Assembly: GCF_008830225.1 (NCBI RefSeq)
Contig: NZ_WAIE01000001.1
Location: 558,001-622,000 of the forward strand
Length of the DNA stretch: 64,000 bases
Direction of reading: 5' to 3'
Source: Pseudodesulfovibrio senegalensis
Lineage (GTDB): Bacteria; Desulfobacterota; Desulfovibrionia; Desulfovibrionales; Desulfovibrionaceae
Part shown: positions 22,851 to 31,317 of the stretch, piece by piece
Position numbering within the stretch: position 1 is the stretch's first letter
How the letters are laid out: every line of letters starts with the position of its first letter
Translations under genes and position numbers: made by a program
The notes under the pieces: generated by a model
What the model was told of the DNA's origin: nothing
Seen by the model: the letters and a program-made list of their open reading frames with translations, nothing else
Database searches by the model: none

Positions 22851-24707
22851 TCAGAATCCCGGCAATCCACCGAATCCTCGCCAGCCCCAGTACACGGCCG
22901 TGATCAGGATCACGACGATGTTGGCCACGAACCACATGGGAATGCCCACGCGCAGGTAGTCCTTGGGCTCCAGATAGCCGGAGGCGTAGACGATGGCGTT
23001 GGGCGGGGTTCCGATGATCAGGCAGTAGGCAAAGGACGAGGAGATCGCCGTTGCCATGGCCATGAACGGCAGGAACGTGGTGCCCGGGTGGACGATGCCG
23101 GCCATGTTCAGGGTGATGGGACCGACTGCCGCGGCAGCGGGGCCGTCCGCCATGAGGTTGGTGAGTACGGCTGTCAGGCCGTTGGAGGTCAGCATGAGCG
23201 GCAGACCTTGGTCCATGCCGAACGGTGCCAGCAGGTTGATCACCGAGTCGGCCAGCCAGTATGCCGCGCCCGTGCTGTCCAGCGTGCGGCCGAAGATGAT
23301 GGCGCCCGCATAGAGCCACACCACGCCCCAGTCCACCTTTTCATGGTAGTCGCGCCAGTTGACCACGCCTGCCAGCAGGTAGGCCACCGCACCGGCAACC
23401 GCGATGACGCCGATGCCGAGGCGTACGGGATAGATGCCCATGTTGAAGAATATCTTTTCCGTGAACCATCCCCAGACCATGACCACGAAGATGATCACGG
23501 CCCAGATCTGGTGCTTGTTCCACTTGCCCATCTTGCCGATTTCGCTTTCAAGATGGCGCATTGCCGGAGCCAGGGACTTGATGCGCGGCTTGAAGAGCGT
23601 GTTCACGGCTATCCATGTGATGGGGATCATGAGCAGCACGAACGGGAAGCAGTAGGTGACCCACTGGAAGTAGCCGATGTCGAACCCGAACATGTCGGTC
23701 AGGTAGGTCATCATGATCACATTTCGTGCGCCGCCCGATGGAGCGCCCGGACCGCCGATGTTGCAGGCCATGGCAATGGCTATCATGAGCATTTTTGCCA
23801 GCTCCCTGTCCTCGGGTATCTCCTCGGTAAGGCTGTTCTGGTAGAGCAGCATGCCGATGGGCAGGAACATGGCCGCCAGCGCATGGTCCGAGATGAACGC
23901 GGCCAGCGGGGCGATGATTATGAAGAAGATGAGCGTGATCCAGCGGACATTGGGAACGGCCAGCCGCTTGAACATCATCATGCACATGCGTTTGTCTACC
24001 CCGGTCTTGACGAACGCGGCCGCGAACATGAGCGAACCCATGATGAACCAACACGCGTCGGACCAGTAGAACATGGCCACCTGCTGGCGGGTGACCACGC
24101 CCGTGAACACGAGAATCAGCCCGATGCAGAAGGCCACGCCCGGCAGGGGGATGCATTCGGTCATGAAACAGAAGACAACGAATACGACCATGGCGATGGC
24201 GACCTTGATGTGCCAGGCGCCCTTGTCTGCGGCCTGCTTGTCCTTGCCCTGAAGAGAAGCGTAGTTGAGCTTCTTCATGCGCAGGTCGAAGCCCGCTTTC
24301 ATTATTTCATTGAACTGTTCCGGGGTCAGATTTTTATCCACAAAGGATTTGGCCCGTTCAATGTTGGTGTCGTCAGCCTGAATCTTGTACTTCTTGCACC
24401 ATTTGGCATTGCGCTTCATGAAGCGGTCTTTGGTGAGCGCACCCATGCGCATGTTGCGTTCCATCATTTGGGCGGCAATCAATTCCCATTGTTCGGTGTC
24501 GGAGCTTTTCTTGTGAAAGAGTTCTTCACAGAGAAAACCGACTACCTTCTTGGGACCGATCTGATATTGCGTGCCCACGCGTTTCATGCCGTCGGGCGTG
24601 GGCAGAATCAGGATGACGAAAAACAGTACAACCGGTATGATGAAAAGCTTCCAGTTGACATACTTGTCGTAACCAGTCGCCTTCTTTTTACTTTTTGCTT
24701 GAGACAT
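22851..24707 (-). CDS. DASS/SLC13-family sodium-anion symporter with a long insertion after the first helix
   Basis: The 618-residue permease belongs to the divalent anion:Na+ symporter family (dicarboxylates or sulfate). Family signatures seen are SDHALAAMFLPIGM, GGPGAPSGGARN, the second symmetric half SNGLTAVLTNLMADGP, and SFAYCLIIGTPPNAIVYASG. Typical members are about 470 residues. Here helix 1 (about 20-36) is followed by a hydrophilic, lysine-rich insertion of about 130 residues before the second helix near 170. That could be an extracytoplasmic or regulatory domain. The gene sits between a receiver-CBS regulator and a 55-residue membrane protein in one operon with Cache kinases, so transport and sensing of the same anion is a reasonable guess. 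The substrate cannot be assigned from sequence. Confidence 0.9.
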   Translation of the reverse strand: MSQAKSKKKATGYDKYVNWKLFIIPVVLFFVILILPTPDGMKRVGTQYQIGPKKVVGFLCEELFHKKSSDTEQWELIAAQMMERNMRMGALTKDRFMKRNAKWCKKYKIQADDTNIERAKSFVDKNLTPEQFNEIMKAGFDLRMKKLNYASLQGKDKQAADKGAWHIKVAIAMVVFVVFCFMTECIPLPGVAFCIGLILVFTGVVTRQQVAMFYWSDACWFIMGSLMFAAAFVKTGVDKRMCMMMFKRLAVPNVRWITLIFFIIIAPLAAFISDHALAAMFLPIGMLLYQNSLTEEIPEDRELAKMLMIAIAMACNIGGPGAPSGGARNVIMMTYLTDMFGFDIGYFQWVTYCFPFVLLMIPITWIAVNTLFKPRIKSLAPAMRHLESEIGKMGKWNKHQIWAVIIFVVMVWGWFTEKIFFNMGIYPVRLGIGVIAVAGAVAYLLAGVVNWRDYHEKVDWGVVWLYAGAIIFGRTLDSTGAAYWLADSVINLLAPFGMDQGLPLMLTSNGLTAVLTNLMADGPAAAAVGPITLNMAGIVHPGTTFLPFMAMATAISSSFAYCLIIGTPPNAIVYASGYLEPKDYLRVGIPMWFVANIVVILITAVYWGWRGFGGLPGF

Positions 24708-24743
24708 TGAGCACCTCTTTTCGTGTTCGTAGTCGGGTGGCGG

Positions 24744-25643
24744 TCAGCTGTTGGAAATGATGGACGCGATTTCGTAGAACAACTCCTGTTCTCTCACCAC
24801 GCCGATGATCCTGCCGTTTTCCATGACGGCTACGCGTCTGCGCCGCTCGTTGGACATGGCGTCCGCCGCTTCCATAAGGTTGGTGTCCGCATCGATCTGC
24901 GGGGGGCTTGAGGACATGACTTCGGCAACTTCGAGGTGCATGATTTCACGAACCCGGCTGGTGAAGAGTCCTTCCCAGAACATGGTGGAATATTGCAGGG
25001 TGTCCGCCGTGGACGGGCGTGGCGCGGAAAGGTATGCGGGCCGCGTTGCACGGATCAGGTCCCGGGGCGAAAGTATGCCCGCGAGTTCCCCGCTTTTGCC
25101 GAACACCAGCAGTGAGCGATGCCCCGTGTCCATGAGCCGTTCCGTGGCCTGCAGTGAGCGCTGCATCGTTTCCAGTTCGGCAATGGCTTCGCGTACTGTG
25201 CTGTCTTCGGATATGGACGTGTAGCTGTCCACCGGGATCATGATGTCCCGCACCACTTTTTCCCTGCGGGGCGAGCCGCCCCTGCACAACACGGCGTCCT
25301 GCACCTTGGCGGCGAGCAGGTCGATGTCGCACGGCTTGGCGAGGTAATCGAACGCGCCTTCTTCCAGAGCCTGCTGCGCGCTGGGCATTGCCCCGTGTCC
25401 GGTAAGCATTATCACCGGAAGGTCGGGGTGTGACTTCTTGATTTCCCGAAGGGTTTCGTGACCGTCCATGCCACCCATCTTCATGTCAAGAATGACGACG
25501 TCCGGTGCTTCACACAGTTTTTCGAGCGCCAACTCACCACTTTCGGCCACAATGGTCTCGAACCCTTTCCGTTCGAGTATTTTGGACGTGATGGTGCGGA
25601 AACGCTCTTCGTCGTCGACCATGAGAATTCGTATTTTCGACAT
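24744..25643 (-). CDS. Response regulator with receiver domain and CBS-domain pair
   Basis: The 299-residue protein has an N-terminal receiver (ILMVDDEERFR, phospho-acceptor in VVILDMKMGGMDG, IMLTGHG, YLAKPCD) and from about residue 125 two CBS motifs (VRDIMIPVDSYTSISEDSTV... and VAEVMSSSPPQIDADTNL...). CBS pairs bind adenine nucleotides or SAM, so this regulator may combine phosphorylation with energy-state sensing. No DNA-binding domain is present. The ATG at 25643 has GAGGAGG 7 bases upstream; a TTG five codons earlier lies within that site. It is followed by the DASS gene after 36 bases. Confidence 0.92.
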   Translation of the reverse strand: MSKIRILMVDDEERFRTITSKILERKGFETIVAESGELALEKLCEAPDVVILDMKMGGMDGHETLREIKKSHPDLPVIMLTGHGAMPSAQQALEEGAFDYLAKPCDIDLLAAKVQDAVLCRGGSPRREKVVRDIMIPVDSYTSISEDSTVREAIAELETMQRSLQATERLMDTGHRSLLVFGKSGELAGILSPRDLIRATRPAYLSAPRPSTADTLQYSTMFWEGLFTSRVREIMHLEVAEVMSSSPPQIDADTNLMEAADAMSNERRRRVAVMENGRIIGVVREQELFYEIASIISNS

Positions 25644-25684
25644 TGCATGCCTCCTCAATTGATGTGCCTCCCGAAGCCGCTGCC

Positions 25685-26107
25685 TCAGGATTTTTCCTTC
25701 TTTTTCATGGATTTCAGGAGAACGTTGTGGCGCTTGACCTTTTCGAACGCCTCTTCCGCCTTTTCGAGCAGTTCCTTCATGCTCAGGGGCTTGATGAGAA
25801 AGTCCATTGCGCCAAGCTTGAGCCCTTCCACAGCGTCTTCCATCGTCGCGTGGCCGGTGAGGATGATGACCTCGGCCAGGGGGGAGATACGCTTGATTTC
25901 CCGGAGCGTTTTCATGCCGTCGAACCCCGGCATCTTCACGTCCAGAAAAACAACATCCACCCCGTTTTTCTCCACGGTGCCGAGCGCCTGTTTGCCGCTT
26001 TGCGCCGTGAACACGCGGATGTTCATCTTTTCGAACAGTTTTTTCGTGGTTTCGAGGAGTCGCTCCTCGTCATCCACCAAAAGAATGGTCATCTGTTCCG
26101 TTGTCAT
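25685..26107 (-). CDS. Single-domain response regulator, first gene of the 11-gene operon
   Basis: The 140-residue receiver has ILLVDDEERLLE, phospho-acceptor in VVFLDVKMPGFDG, IILTGHAT and FLIKPLS, and a lysine-rich C-terminal tail. The frame is open for another 60 codons upstream, but the ATG at 26107 has GGAG 6 bases before it and gives a family-like N-terminus. The leader to the sigma-54 promoter at 26194-26209 is about 75 bases. Being directly downstream of the Cache kinase gene, it is that kinase's probable partner. Confidence 0.9.
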   Translation of the reverse strand: MTTEQMTILLVDDEERLLETTKKLFEKMNIRVFTAQSGKQALGTVEKNGVDVVFLDVKMPGFDGMKTLREIKRISPLAEVIILTGHATMEDAVEGLKLGAMDFLIKPLSMKELLEKAEEAFEKVKRHNVLLKSMKKKEKS

Positions 26108-26193
26108 GTTGCTCCAGCCTGCTTTCGTTTTTGTTTCCGTTGCCTGGTTGAAAGCATTTTTTTTGCAATTTCGTTTTTTTTCGTCATGGGATA

Positions 26194-26209
26194 AGCAACG
26201 CTTGTGCCA
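26194..26209 (-). promoter_or_regulatory. Sigma-54 promoter of the receiver/DASS/PEP-transferase operon
   Basis: Read on the minus strand: TGGCACAAGCGTTGCT, a perfect -24/-12 element with five-base spacer. The predicted transcription start is near 26183. It separates the operon from the upstream kinase gene, which ends in a terminator at 26293-26328. Confidence 0.88.
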
Positions 26210-26292
26210 TGTGTTTTTAATCAATCTAATCGGATGGTTATTTGCGCAATGCGTGTTTTTTTGCCCGTGTGTTTTCGCGCAAAACAAGGGGT

Positions 26293-26328
26293 GGAAAAGA
26301 AAGGCGGCAATCCTTTCGGATCGCCGCC
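26293..26328 (-). terminator. Rho-independent terminator of the Cache histidine kinase gene
   Basis: On the minus strand GGCGGCGATCC and GGATTGCCGCC form an 11-bp stem with one mismatch, closed by a GAAA tetraloop and followed by TTTCTTTTCC. It lies directly after the kinase stop codon. Confidence 0.88.
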
Positions 26329-26350
26329 TGGAGGAGGGAATGGCCGGCTG

Positions 26351-28021
26351 TCAGCCGACTGTGATTGCCGGAAGGGTGATAGTGAAAACAGTGCCTTGCC
26401 CATGTTCGCTGGAAACTTCCATAACGCCGCCCATGGCGTCGATGATGGCATGACAGATGGAAAGCCCCAGTCCGGTGCCTTTGCCCGGCGGCTTGGTGGT
26501 AAAAAACGGATTGAATATTTTTTCTATGTTTTCGGGACGAATGCCATTGCCATTGTCCTGAACAAGTATGCGCACCCTCCCGTCTTCCAACGTGTGTGCG
26601 GCAACCTTGAGTTGCCCGCCCTCGTTGTCGTGCCGTTCTTCGATTGCCTGTATGGCGTTGTTCATCAGGTTGAGCACGACTTGCTGGAGCTGGCCTGCGT
26701 CGAGGCTTACAGAGGGTGTGTCTCCGGGGATGGAACAGCTGAACTCGATACCGGAAACCGCTGCCTTGCGTTTGACCATTTCGCATAATTCCGGAAGGAA
26801 TTCCGAGAGATTGACCGTGGTCACTTCCGGGCCGGAATGTCGCCCGAATTTGAGTATGGAGCGGGTTATGGCAGCGCAACGGTCGATCTGCCTGCCCAAT
26901 TGATCCAGCCCGTCCAGTATTGCGGCTTTGCGTTCCCCTGTGATTGGTTCGCCTTTTCCGGCCTCGTCGGCTTCCATTTCCATCAATGCGATTTCGCTTT
27001 TCATTATTTGCAGCGGATTGTTGATTTCATGCGCAAAACCTGCGGACATTTCTCCCAGTTCGGCCAGACGTGCCGCGCGCATGAGGTGGGTTTCCATTTC
27101 CACCCGGTCGTGCTCCTTGCTGCGCAGCATGTGCACAAGCCTGTTGCTGATGGTGAAGGCAAGAACCAGTATGAAGGCTCCGCCTGCAAGGCTGACCACC
27201 GCGATGCACATGGCGGCCCAATCCAGTTCCTGCAGGGCTTCGGCTTCATTCTGCCGCACGACCAACCGCCACATGCCGTTGTTCAGCGGAACCACGGCGC
27301 GGATGAATCGTTGCGGATCATCGTTTTTCATCATGTGCATACGTCCGTCCGAAACGGTTTCACCGGATTTTTCCAGCAGGGCTCCGCCGGAACGGCGTGC
27401 TGTTTGCAACTCCCCGAGGTTGTTTACGATGTACGCCTCCCCCGTGGTTCCTATGCTGACGCCTTCCACGAGGTCGCCGAACAGGGCCTGGTCCACGGTA
27501 GCCCGCAACACCCATTTTCTGCCATGTTGTCGGAGCATTACCGCCACCACGAAATGAGGCTGGTGCCGGTATCCCATATACACATTGCTCACGAAACTGC
27601 CGTTGGAACATGTCTCACGGAACCAATGCGCCTGGGCGTAATTTTTCCCGGTCAACTCAAACGGTCCGGCATATGCCAGCTGCACGCCCTGGGCATTGAT
27701 AAGGCCAAGGTCGATGAATGCCAGGGATGCACGTTGCAGAGTGGAGAGTATCGATTCAAGGCGTTGGGTCGAGGCGAGTTGACCATGGCCAACAGTTGCG
27801 AGAATGACGTCCAGGTCTGTCTTGCGTTCGTTGAGGAACGATTCGATGAGGGCCGCATGACTGCCCGCTATTCGTTCGGCGCGTTCCTGTGCTGCACGGC
27901 GCATGGATGCTTCGTAGGAATTGTAGCCTATGCCCAGCGCCGCCACAAAGGGGATCAGCGGCACCAGAATCATGATCGCCAGCAATTTTCTGTGCACGTC
28001 CTTATACATGTCGGTCTGCAT
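26351..28021 (-). CDS. Membrane histidine kinase with extracytoplasmic double-Cache domain
   Basis: The 556-residue kinase starts [12 protein letters not shown], with a membrane helix at about 12-35, a periplasmic dCache sensor ([42 protein letters not shown]), a second helix near 280-300, HisKA with phospho-acceptor in [18 protein letters not shown], and HATPase boxes [21 protein letters not shown] and GKGTGLGLS. The frame is open for more than 300 codons upstream, but the ATG at 28021 has GGAG at a 7-base spacing and gives the expected topology. It has its own sigma-54 promoter and terminator. The likely phospho-acceptors are the receivers encoded immediately downstream. Confidence 0.9.
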   Translation of the reverse strand: MQTDMYKDVHRKLLAIMILVPLIPFVAALGIGYNSYEASMRRAAQERAERIAGSHAALIESFLNERKTDLDVILATVGHGQLASTQRLESILSTLQRASLAFIDLGLINAQGVQLAYAGPFELTGKNYAQAHWFRETCSNGSFVSNVYMGYRHQPHFVVAVMLRQHGRKWVLRATVDQALFGDLVEGVSIGTTGEAYIVNNLGELQTARRSGGALLEKSGETVSDGRMHMMKNDDPQRFIRAVVPLNNGMWRLVVRQNEAEALQELDWAAMCIAVVSLAGGAFILVLAFTISNRLVHMLRSKEHDRVEMETHLMRAARLAELGEMSAGFAHEINNPLQIMKSEIALMEMEADEAGKGEPITGERKAAILDGLDQLGRQIDRCAAITRSILKFGRHSGPEVTTVNLSEFLPELCEMVKRKAAVSGIEFSCSIPGDTPSVSLDAGQLQQVVLNLMNNAIQAIEERHDNEGGQLKVAAHTLEDGRVRILVQDNGNGIRPENIEKIFNPFFTTKPPGKGTGLGLSICHAIIDAMGGVMEVSSEHGQGTVFTITLPAITVG

Positions 28022-28100
28022 CCGTTTTCTCCATGTTTGTGTGTGCCTTGGCGTATGCCGCCATGCGTGGCGGTTGCGCGTTGTTTCGTGGTCGATTTTT

Positions 28101-28116
28101 TGCAATGCCTGTACCA
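28101..28116 (-). promoter_or_regulatory. Sigma-54 promoter of the Cache histidine kinase gene
   Basis: Minus-strand TGGTACAGGCATTGCA matches the -24/-12 consensus except C to T at one position. The predicted start is near 28090, leaving a 70-base leader that contains the inverted repeat GCCGCCA-TGCG-TGGCGGT (28057-28074). The divergent activator gene starts about 110 bases away. Confidence 0.8.
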
Positions 28117-28228
28117 TGCGCGTTTTCAAATATTGTATGTGGGCTGAAATATCCGTTACCCGTTGACTGCGAGTGTGTTGCGCGATAATTGCGAGGTATG
28201 GCGGAAAAACGTTTCGGAGGTCGAAACA

Positions 28229-30763
28229 GTGGTTGAATCCGATAAAAAAGAAGCGGAAAATCGAAAAACGTTTCGAGAGCGAATGCTGTTCTTTGCAGGT
28301 CTCGGTTTGCGGGGGCGACTCATGGCCGCACTCATACCGTCGTTGGTCTGCATTCTGCTTGCAGCCGGCCTGTGCAATTACAGTGTTTCCAGCCATTACA
28401 TAAATGTGGCGCTGGAGCGTTTTGTCCGTTTGCAGAATCTGGCTGTGGCGCATGAGGTTGAACGCTTTCTTGAACTGGCACGCGAGGATTTGCTGTTTGC
28501 AGCGCACGGCCGGCAGACAGAAAGCAGCATGCGCCAGTTTCTTGCGGGCAAGGTCGGCTCCGGTGGAATTCGCTATCTGGATTTTTCCTACATTGCGCCT
28601 TCGGGGAATGGTCACATTTGCTTTGTGCGCCATCACGATCGCATCGAGCGGCTTGACAGCAAACGGCTGATGCGGGTGGTTCCCAACCCCCTGTTGCTCC
28701 TGAACGACAACCCTCAGCTCGAGTTCGGCCAGGTGTGGGCGTCTCCGGTCATGGAAGTGGAGTACCCATTGTCCGAAACCGGGGTGGAAAACGCCGTGAC
28801 GCGGCAACAGGTCATCCGGTTTGTCACGCCGTATCACATGGAGGGACAAGCGCACGCTGGGGTACTGATGCTCTCGGTGTGTGCTACCGATTTGCGCGAT
28901 ATCCTGACCCTCTATAATTCCGAGGATTCTCCGCTCTGGGCGTTCCCGCGCAGCAGCGAGTTGCGTTATGACTACATGATAGACCCGGACGGCTGGATGC
29001 TTTTTCAGTCGGCTGTTGACGGCTTTGGCAAGGATTCGGTCCCACGGCATTCAAAGCCCGGTGGATTGAGCACGTATCTGGCCCGTTCCGGCTACGAGGG
29101 AACGCTTGGACGCCCGGGATTGCGCAATGCGTTTCGGCCCAATTCCGGACACGAGGATTACTGGCGGATGCTGGAGAACGTACGGGAAGGCGAAAGCGGA
29201 TTGCTGCATATTCGCGATTCCGTTTCCGGTTCCGGAGTCGATGATTTCTTTTTTGCCTATGCACCGGTGTGGTTCAACGGCGGGGCAGGGAATACAAAGG
29301 TTCTGTACGGCGGCCTCGTGCGTGTGGACAGGAGCATCCTGCCCATTGTTGCCGGGTATCAGTATCTGGACGTCATGCTGGTGGTCACGGTGCTGGCTAT
29401 CATGGTCATGGCCCTGCTCATCTACTGGCTCGGGCGCAAGCTGACTTCTCCCATCCGCCGATTGTCCGACCAGTTGAATTCATTGCGCGAAGTGGACAAC
29501 CTCGAAGAGGTGGATATCCCCTATGGTGGGCGCGACATTGATGAACTCAAGAATTCGGTGAATGCCCTCGTCAGACGGATCAGTCGTCAGATGGAGGAAA
29601 TTCGTGAAAAGGACGAGGCCATCCTGAACGTGAACCTGCGCGAACCGGCCGACCTTTCCCGGGAGCAGGGGCTTCTTGACGAGGCGCGTCTGAACGTGCT
29701 GCCGGACATTATCGGCACGGGAACGCGCATGGCCGAACTCAGGAATGATGTGCTCAAGGCCGCAGGGGTGGACGTGGATGTGCTGGTCACCGGCGAGACC
29801 GGCACGGGCAAGCAGCTTGTTGCCGAGGCCATTCACGGCCAGAGCAGGCGTCATGCCGGACCGTTCATTTCCATAAATTGCGGTGCGCTTGATGAAAATC
29901 TGTTGCTCGATGCCTTGTTCGGGCACGTCAAGGGAGCCTTTACCGAGGCCCGGGGCGACCGCAACGGCGCATTTCTGGAAGCTGGCGGAGGCACGCTTTT
30001 TCTGGATGAAATCCAGTCGGCCTCGCCTCGGGTGCAGCAATCGTTGTTGCGCGCCCTGTCCATCCGCAAGATCAAGCCGCTGGGCAGCGACGTGGAGATT
30101 CCCGTGGACGTGCGCATCATTGCCGCAACGAACGTCGATCTTTCCGAAATGATCGAAGAGGGAACGTTCCGGGAGGATTTGTATTACCGGCTCAAGGTCG
30201 TATCCATCAATTCGCCTGCCCTGCGAGATCACCCCGAGAACATCCCGCTGCTTGCATTGCACTATCTGCGTCAGGCCGAGCAGTTGACCGGACGCAGCCA
30301 TCTTGAACTGAGCAGGGGCGCCGTTCGCAAGCTTTCGGGCTACTCGTGGCCCGGCAACATTCGGGAACTTGTGAACAGCATCACCCGTGCCGTGGTCATG
30401 GCTGAAACGGACGTGATCGAGGCCGAGGAAATCCGGCTTGAAGGTGCTGTTCAGGATATTCCGGCATCGTTGTCTCTTGAGCCGAGAGCGGAAGAGGGGG
30501 ACGCGGAGTGTGTGGAGGCAACGGCTCCACGGGAACGGGGAGCTTCGGTGGAAAGGGAATTTTCCTTGAACCCGAGGCAACAGCAGGCCTGGGAAATCAT
30601 CAGCAAGCGTGGCGGCATATCCCGCAGCGAATATCAGGACATAGTGGGAGGCGATCTGTCCCCCCGGACAGCCAATTACGACCTCAATGAATTCGTCAGC
30701 AAGGGCCTGCTGGTCAAGGTCGGCAAGGGGCCCGCAACCCGATATGTGGTGGCGGAAGAGTGA
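28229..30763 (+). CDS. Membrane-anchored sigma-54 activator with periplasmic sensor, GAFTEA loop and winged-helix C-terminus
   Basis: The 844-residue protein combines sensor and transcription factor in one chain. It has a membrane helix at about 30-50, a periplasmic Cache-like region to about 375, a second helix at about 380-402, HAMP, then a sigma-54 AAA+ domain with Walker A GETGTGKQ (522-529), Walker B GTLFLDEIQ and the usual LYYRLKVV arginine region. The sigma-54-contacting loop reads GAFTEA (569-574) and not GAFTGA. In place of the Fis-type helix-turn-helix the C-terminus looks like a winged helix (NPRQQQAWEIISKRGGISRS to LVKVGKGPATRYVV). The GTG at 28229 is chosen for its GGAGG 8 bases upstream. 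It is divergent from two sigma-54 promoters (28101, 26194), its probable targets. Confidence 0.88.
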   Translation: MVESDKKEAENRKTFRERMLFFAGLGLRGRLMAALIPSLVCILLAAGLCNYSVSSHYINVALERFVRLQNLAVAHEVERFLELAREDLLFAAHGRQTESSMRQFLAGKVGSGGIRYLDFSYIAPSGNGHICFVRHHDRIERLDSKRLMRVVPNPLLLLNDNPQLEFGQVWASPVMEVEYPLSETGVENAVTRQQVIRFVTPYHMEGQAHAGVLMLSVCATDLRDILTLYNSEDSPLWAFPRSSELRYDYMIDPDGWMLFQSAVDGFGKDSVPRHSKPGGLSTYLARSGYEGTLGRPGLRNAFRPNSGHEDYWRMLENVREGESGLLHIRDSVSGSGVDDFFFAYAPVWFNGGAGNTKVLYGGLVRVDRSILPIVAGYQYLDVMLVVTVLAIMVMALLIYWLGRKLTSPIRRLSDQLNSLREVDNLEEVDIPYGGRDIDELKNSVNALVRRISRQMEEIREKDEAILNVNLREPADLSREQGLLDEARLNVLPDIIGTGTRMAELRNDVLKAAGVDVDVLVTGETGTGKQLVAEAIHGQSRRHAGPFISINCGALDENLLLDALFGHVKGAFTEARGDRNGAFLEAGGGTLFLDEIQSASPRVQQSLLRALSIRKIKPLGSDVEIPVDVRIIAATNVDLSEMIEEGTFREDLYYRLKVVSINSPALRDHPENIPLLALHYLRQAEQLTGRSHLELSRGAVRKLSGYSWPGNIRELVNSITRAVVMAETDVIEAEEIRLEGAVQDIPASLSLEPRAEEGDAECVEATAPRERGASVEREFSLNPRQQQAWEIISKRGGISRSEYQDIVGGDLSPRTANYDLNEFVSKGLLVKVGKGPATRYVVAEE

Positions 30764-30810
30764 CGTTTTAGGAAGAAAGTTAGTCTGTTTTGTCTTGCTA
30801 CAAAGTTATT

Positions 30811-30842
30811 GGCGGCGTCATGAGGTTGTTCATGACGCCGCC
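30811..30842. terminator. Stem-loop between two convergent transcripts
   Basis: GGCGGCGTCATGA (30811-30823) pairs perfectly with 30830-30842 around a six-base loop, between the sigma-54 activator (plus) and the lipoprotein gene (minus). The T-rich downstream sequence on either side is loose. It is a likely bidirectional terminator. Confidence 0.7.
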
Positions 30843-30880
30843 GTGATTTGGTTTTCGTGTTGCTTTGTTTGGCAAGGGGC

Positions 30881-31291
30881 CTAATGGCTGCAGCCACCAC
30901 TGCTTCCTCCGCCTCCCGAGTTGCCTTGCTGTTTTTGTATGTGCTCCCGTTGGAGTCCTTCCCAGTTCTTTTTCGATTTTTTTGCTTCAGCAATTTCCCG
31001 TTCAAGCCGGTCTTTTTTCAGTGCGTCATGCATCATGTCCATGGGGTCGGTGGGATTGGCCCGTTTGAGCTTCTCCAGTTCCTCGTTGTTGTCTCTGATG
31101 ATCCTTTCCTGTTCGACGATTTTGTCCTTGTAGAATTCGCGCATGTGGGTGTCTTTATCCACAAATTCCTCAGTGGTGACCCCTGCCCATTGTTCAGCTT
31201 TTGATCTGGGCCTGCCGCCGCCTTCTATCGCGCATCCTGCCAAAAAGACCAACACAAGCAGTGTTATAAGGAAACGTGGCAAAGTATGCAT
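30881..31291 (-). CDS. Small lipoprotein with coiled-coil segment and Gly/Ser-rich tail
   Basis: The 136-residue product has a lipoprotein signal peptide (MHTLPRFLITLLVLVFLAGC), with the lipobox cysteine at residue 20. A charged, helical, probably coiled-coil middle follows (YKDKIVEQERIIRDNNEELE), and the tail is NSGGGGSSGGCSH. The family is not recognised. The ATG at 31291 has AAGGAG 5 bases upstream and gives the clean signal peptide. An ATG at 31321 overlaps the preceding gene's stop but would add ten residues before the signal. It is second in a two-gene operon with the Sel1-type lipoprotein, so an envelope role is likely. Confidence 0.82.
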   Translation of the reverse strand: MHTLPRFLITLLVLVFLAGCAIEGGGRPRSKAEQWAGVTTEEFVDKDTHMREFYKDKIVEQERIIRDNNEELEKLKRANPTDPMDMMHDALKKDRLEREIAEAKKSKKNWEGLQREHIQKQQGNSGGGGSSGGCSH

Positions 31292-31317
31292 ATTCACTCC
31301 TTGATCCTGGGTGGTTG

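Noticed and set aside
22596-24710. Long plus-strand open frame with a His/Asp/Glu-rich product opposite the DASS transporter
   Set aside because: It is the exact antisense of a clear transporter gene, has no ribosome site, and its composition is what a GC-rich antisense frame gives.
28198-28236. 12-codon frame starting at an ATG just before the membrane sigma-54 activator
   Set aside because: It is out of frame with the activator and its product has no features. A leader-peptide role cannot be supported.
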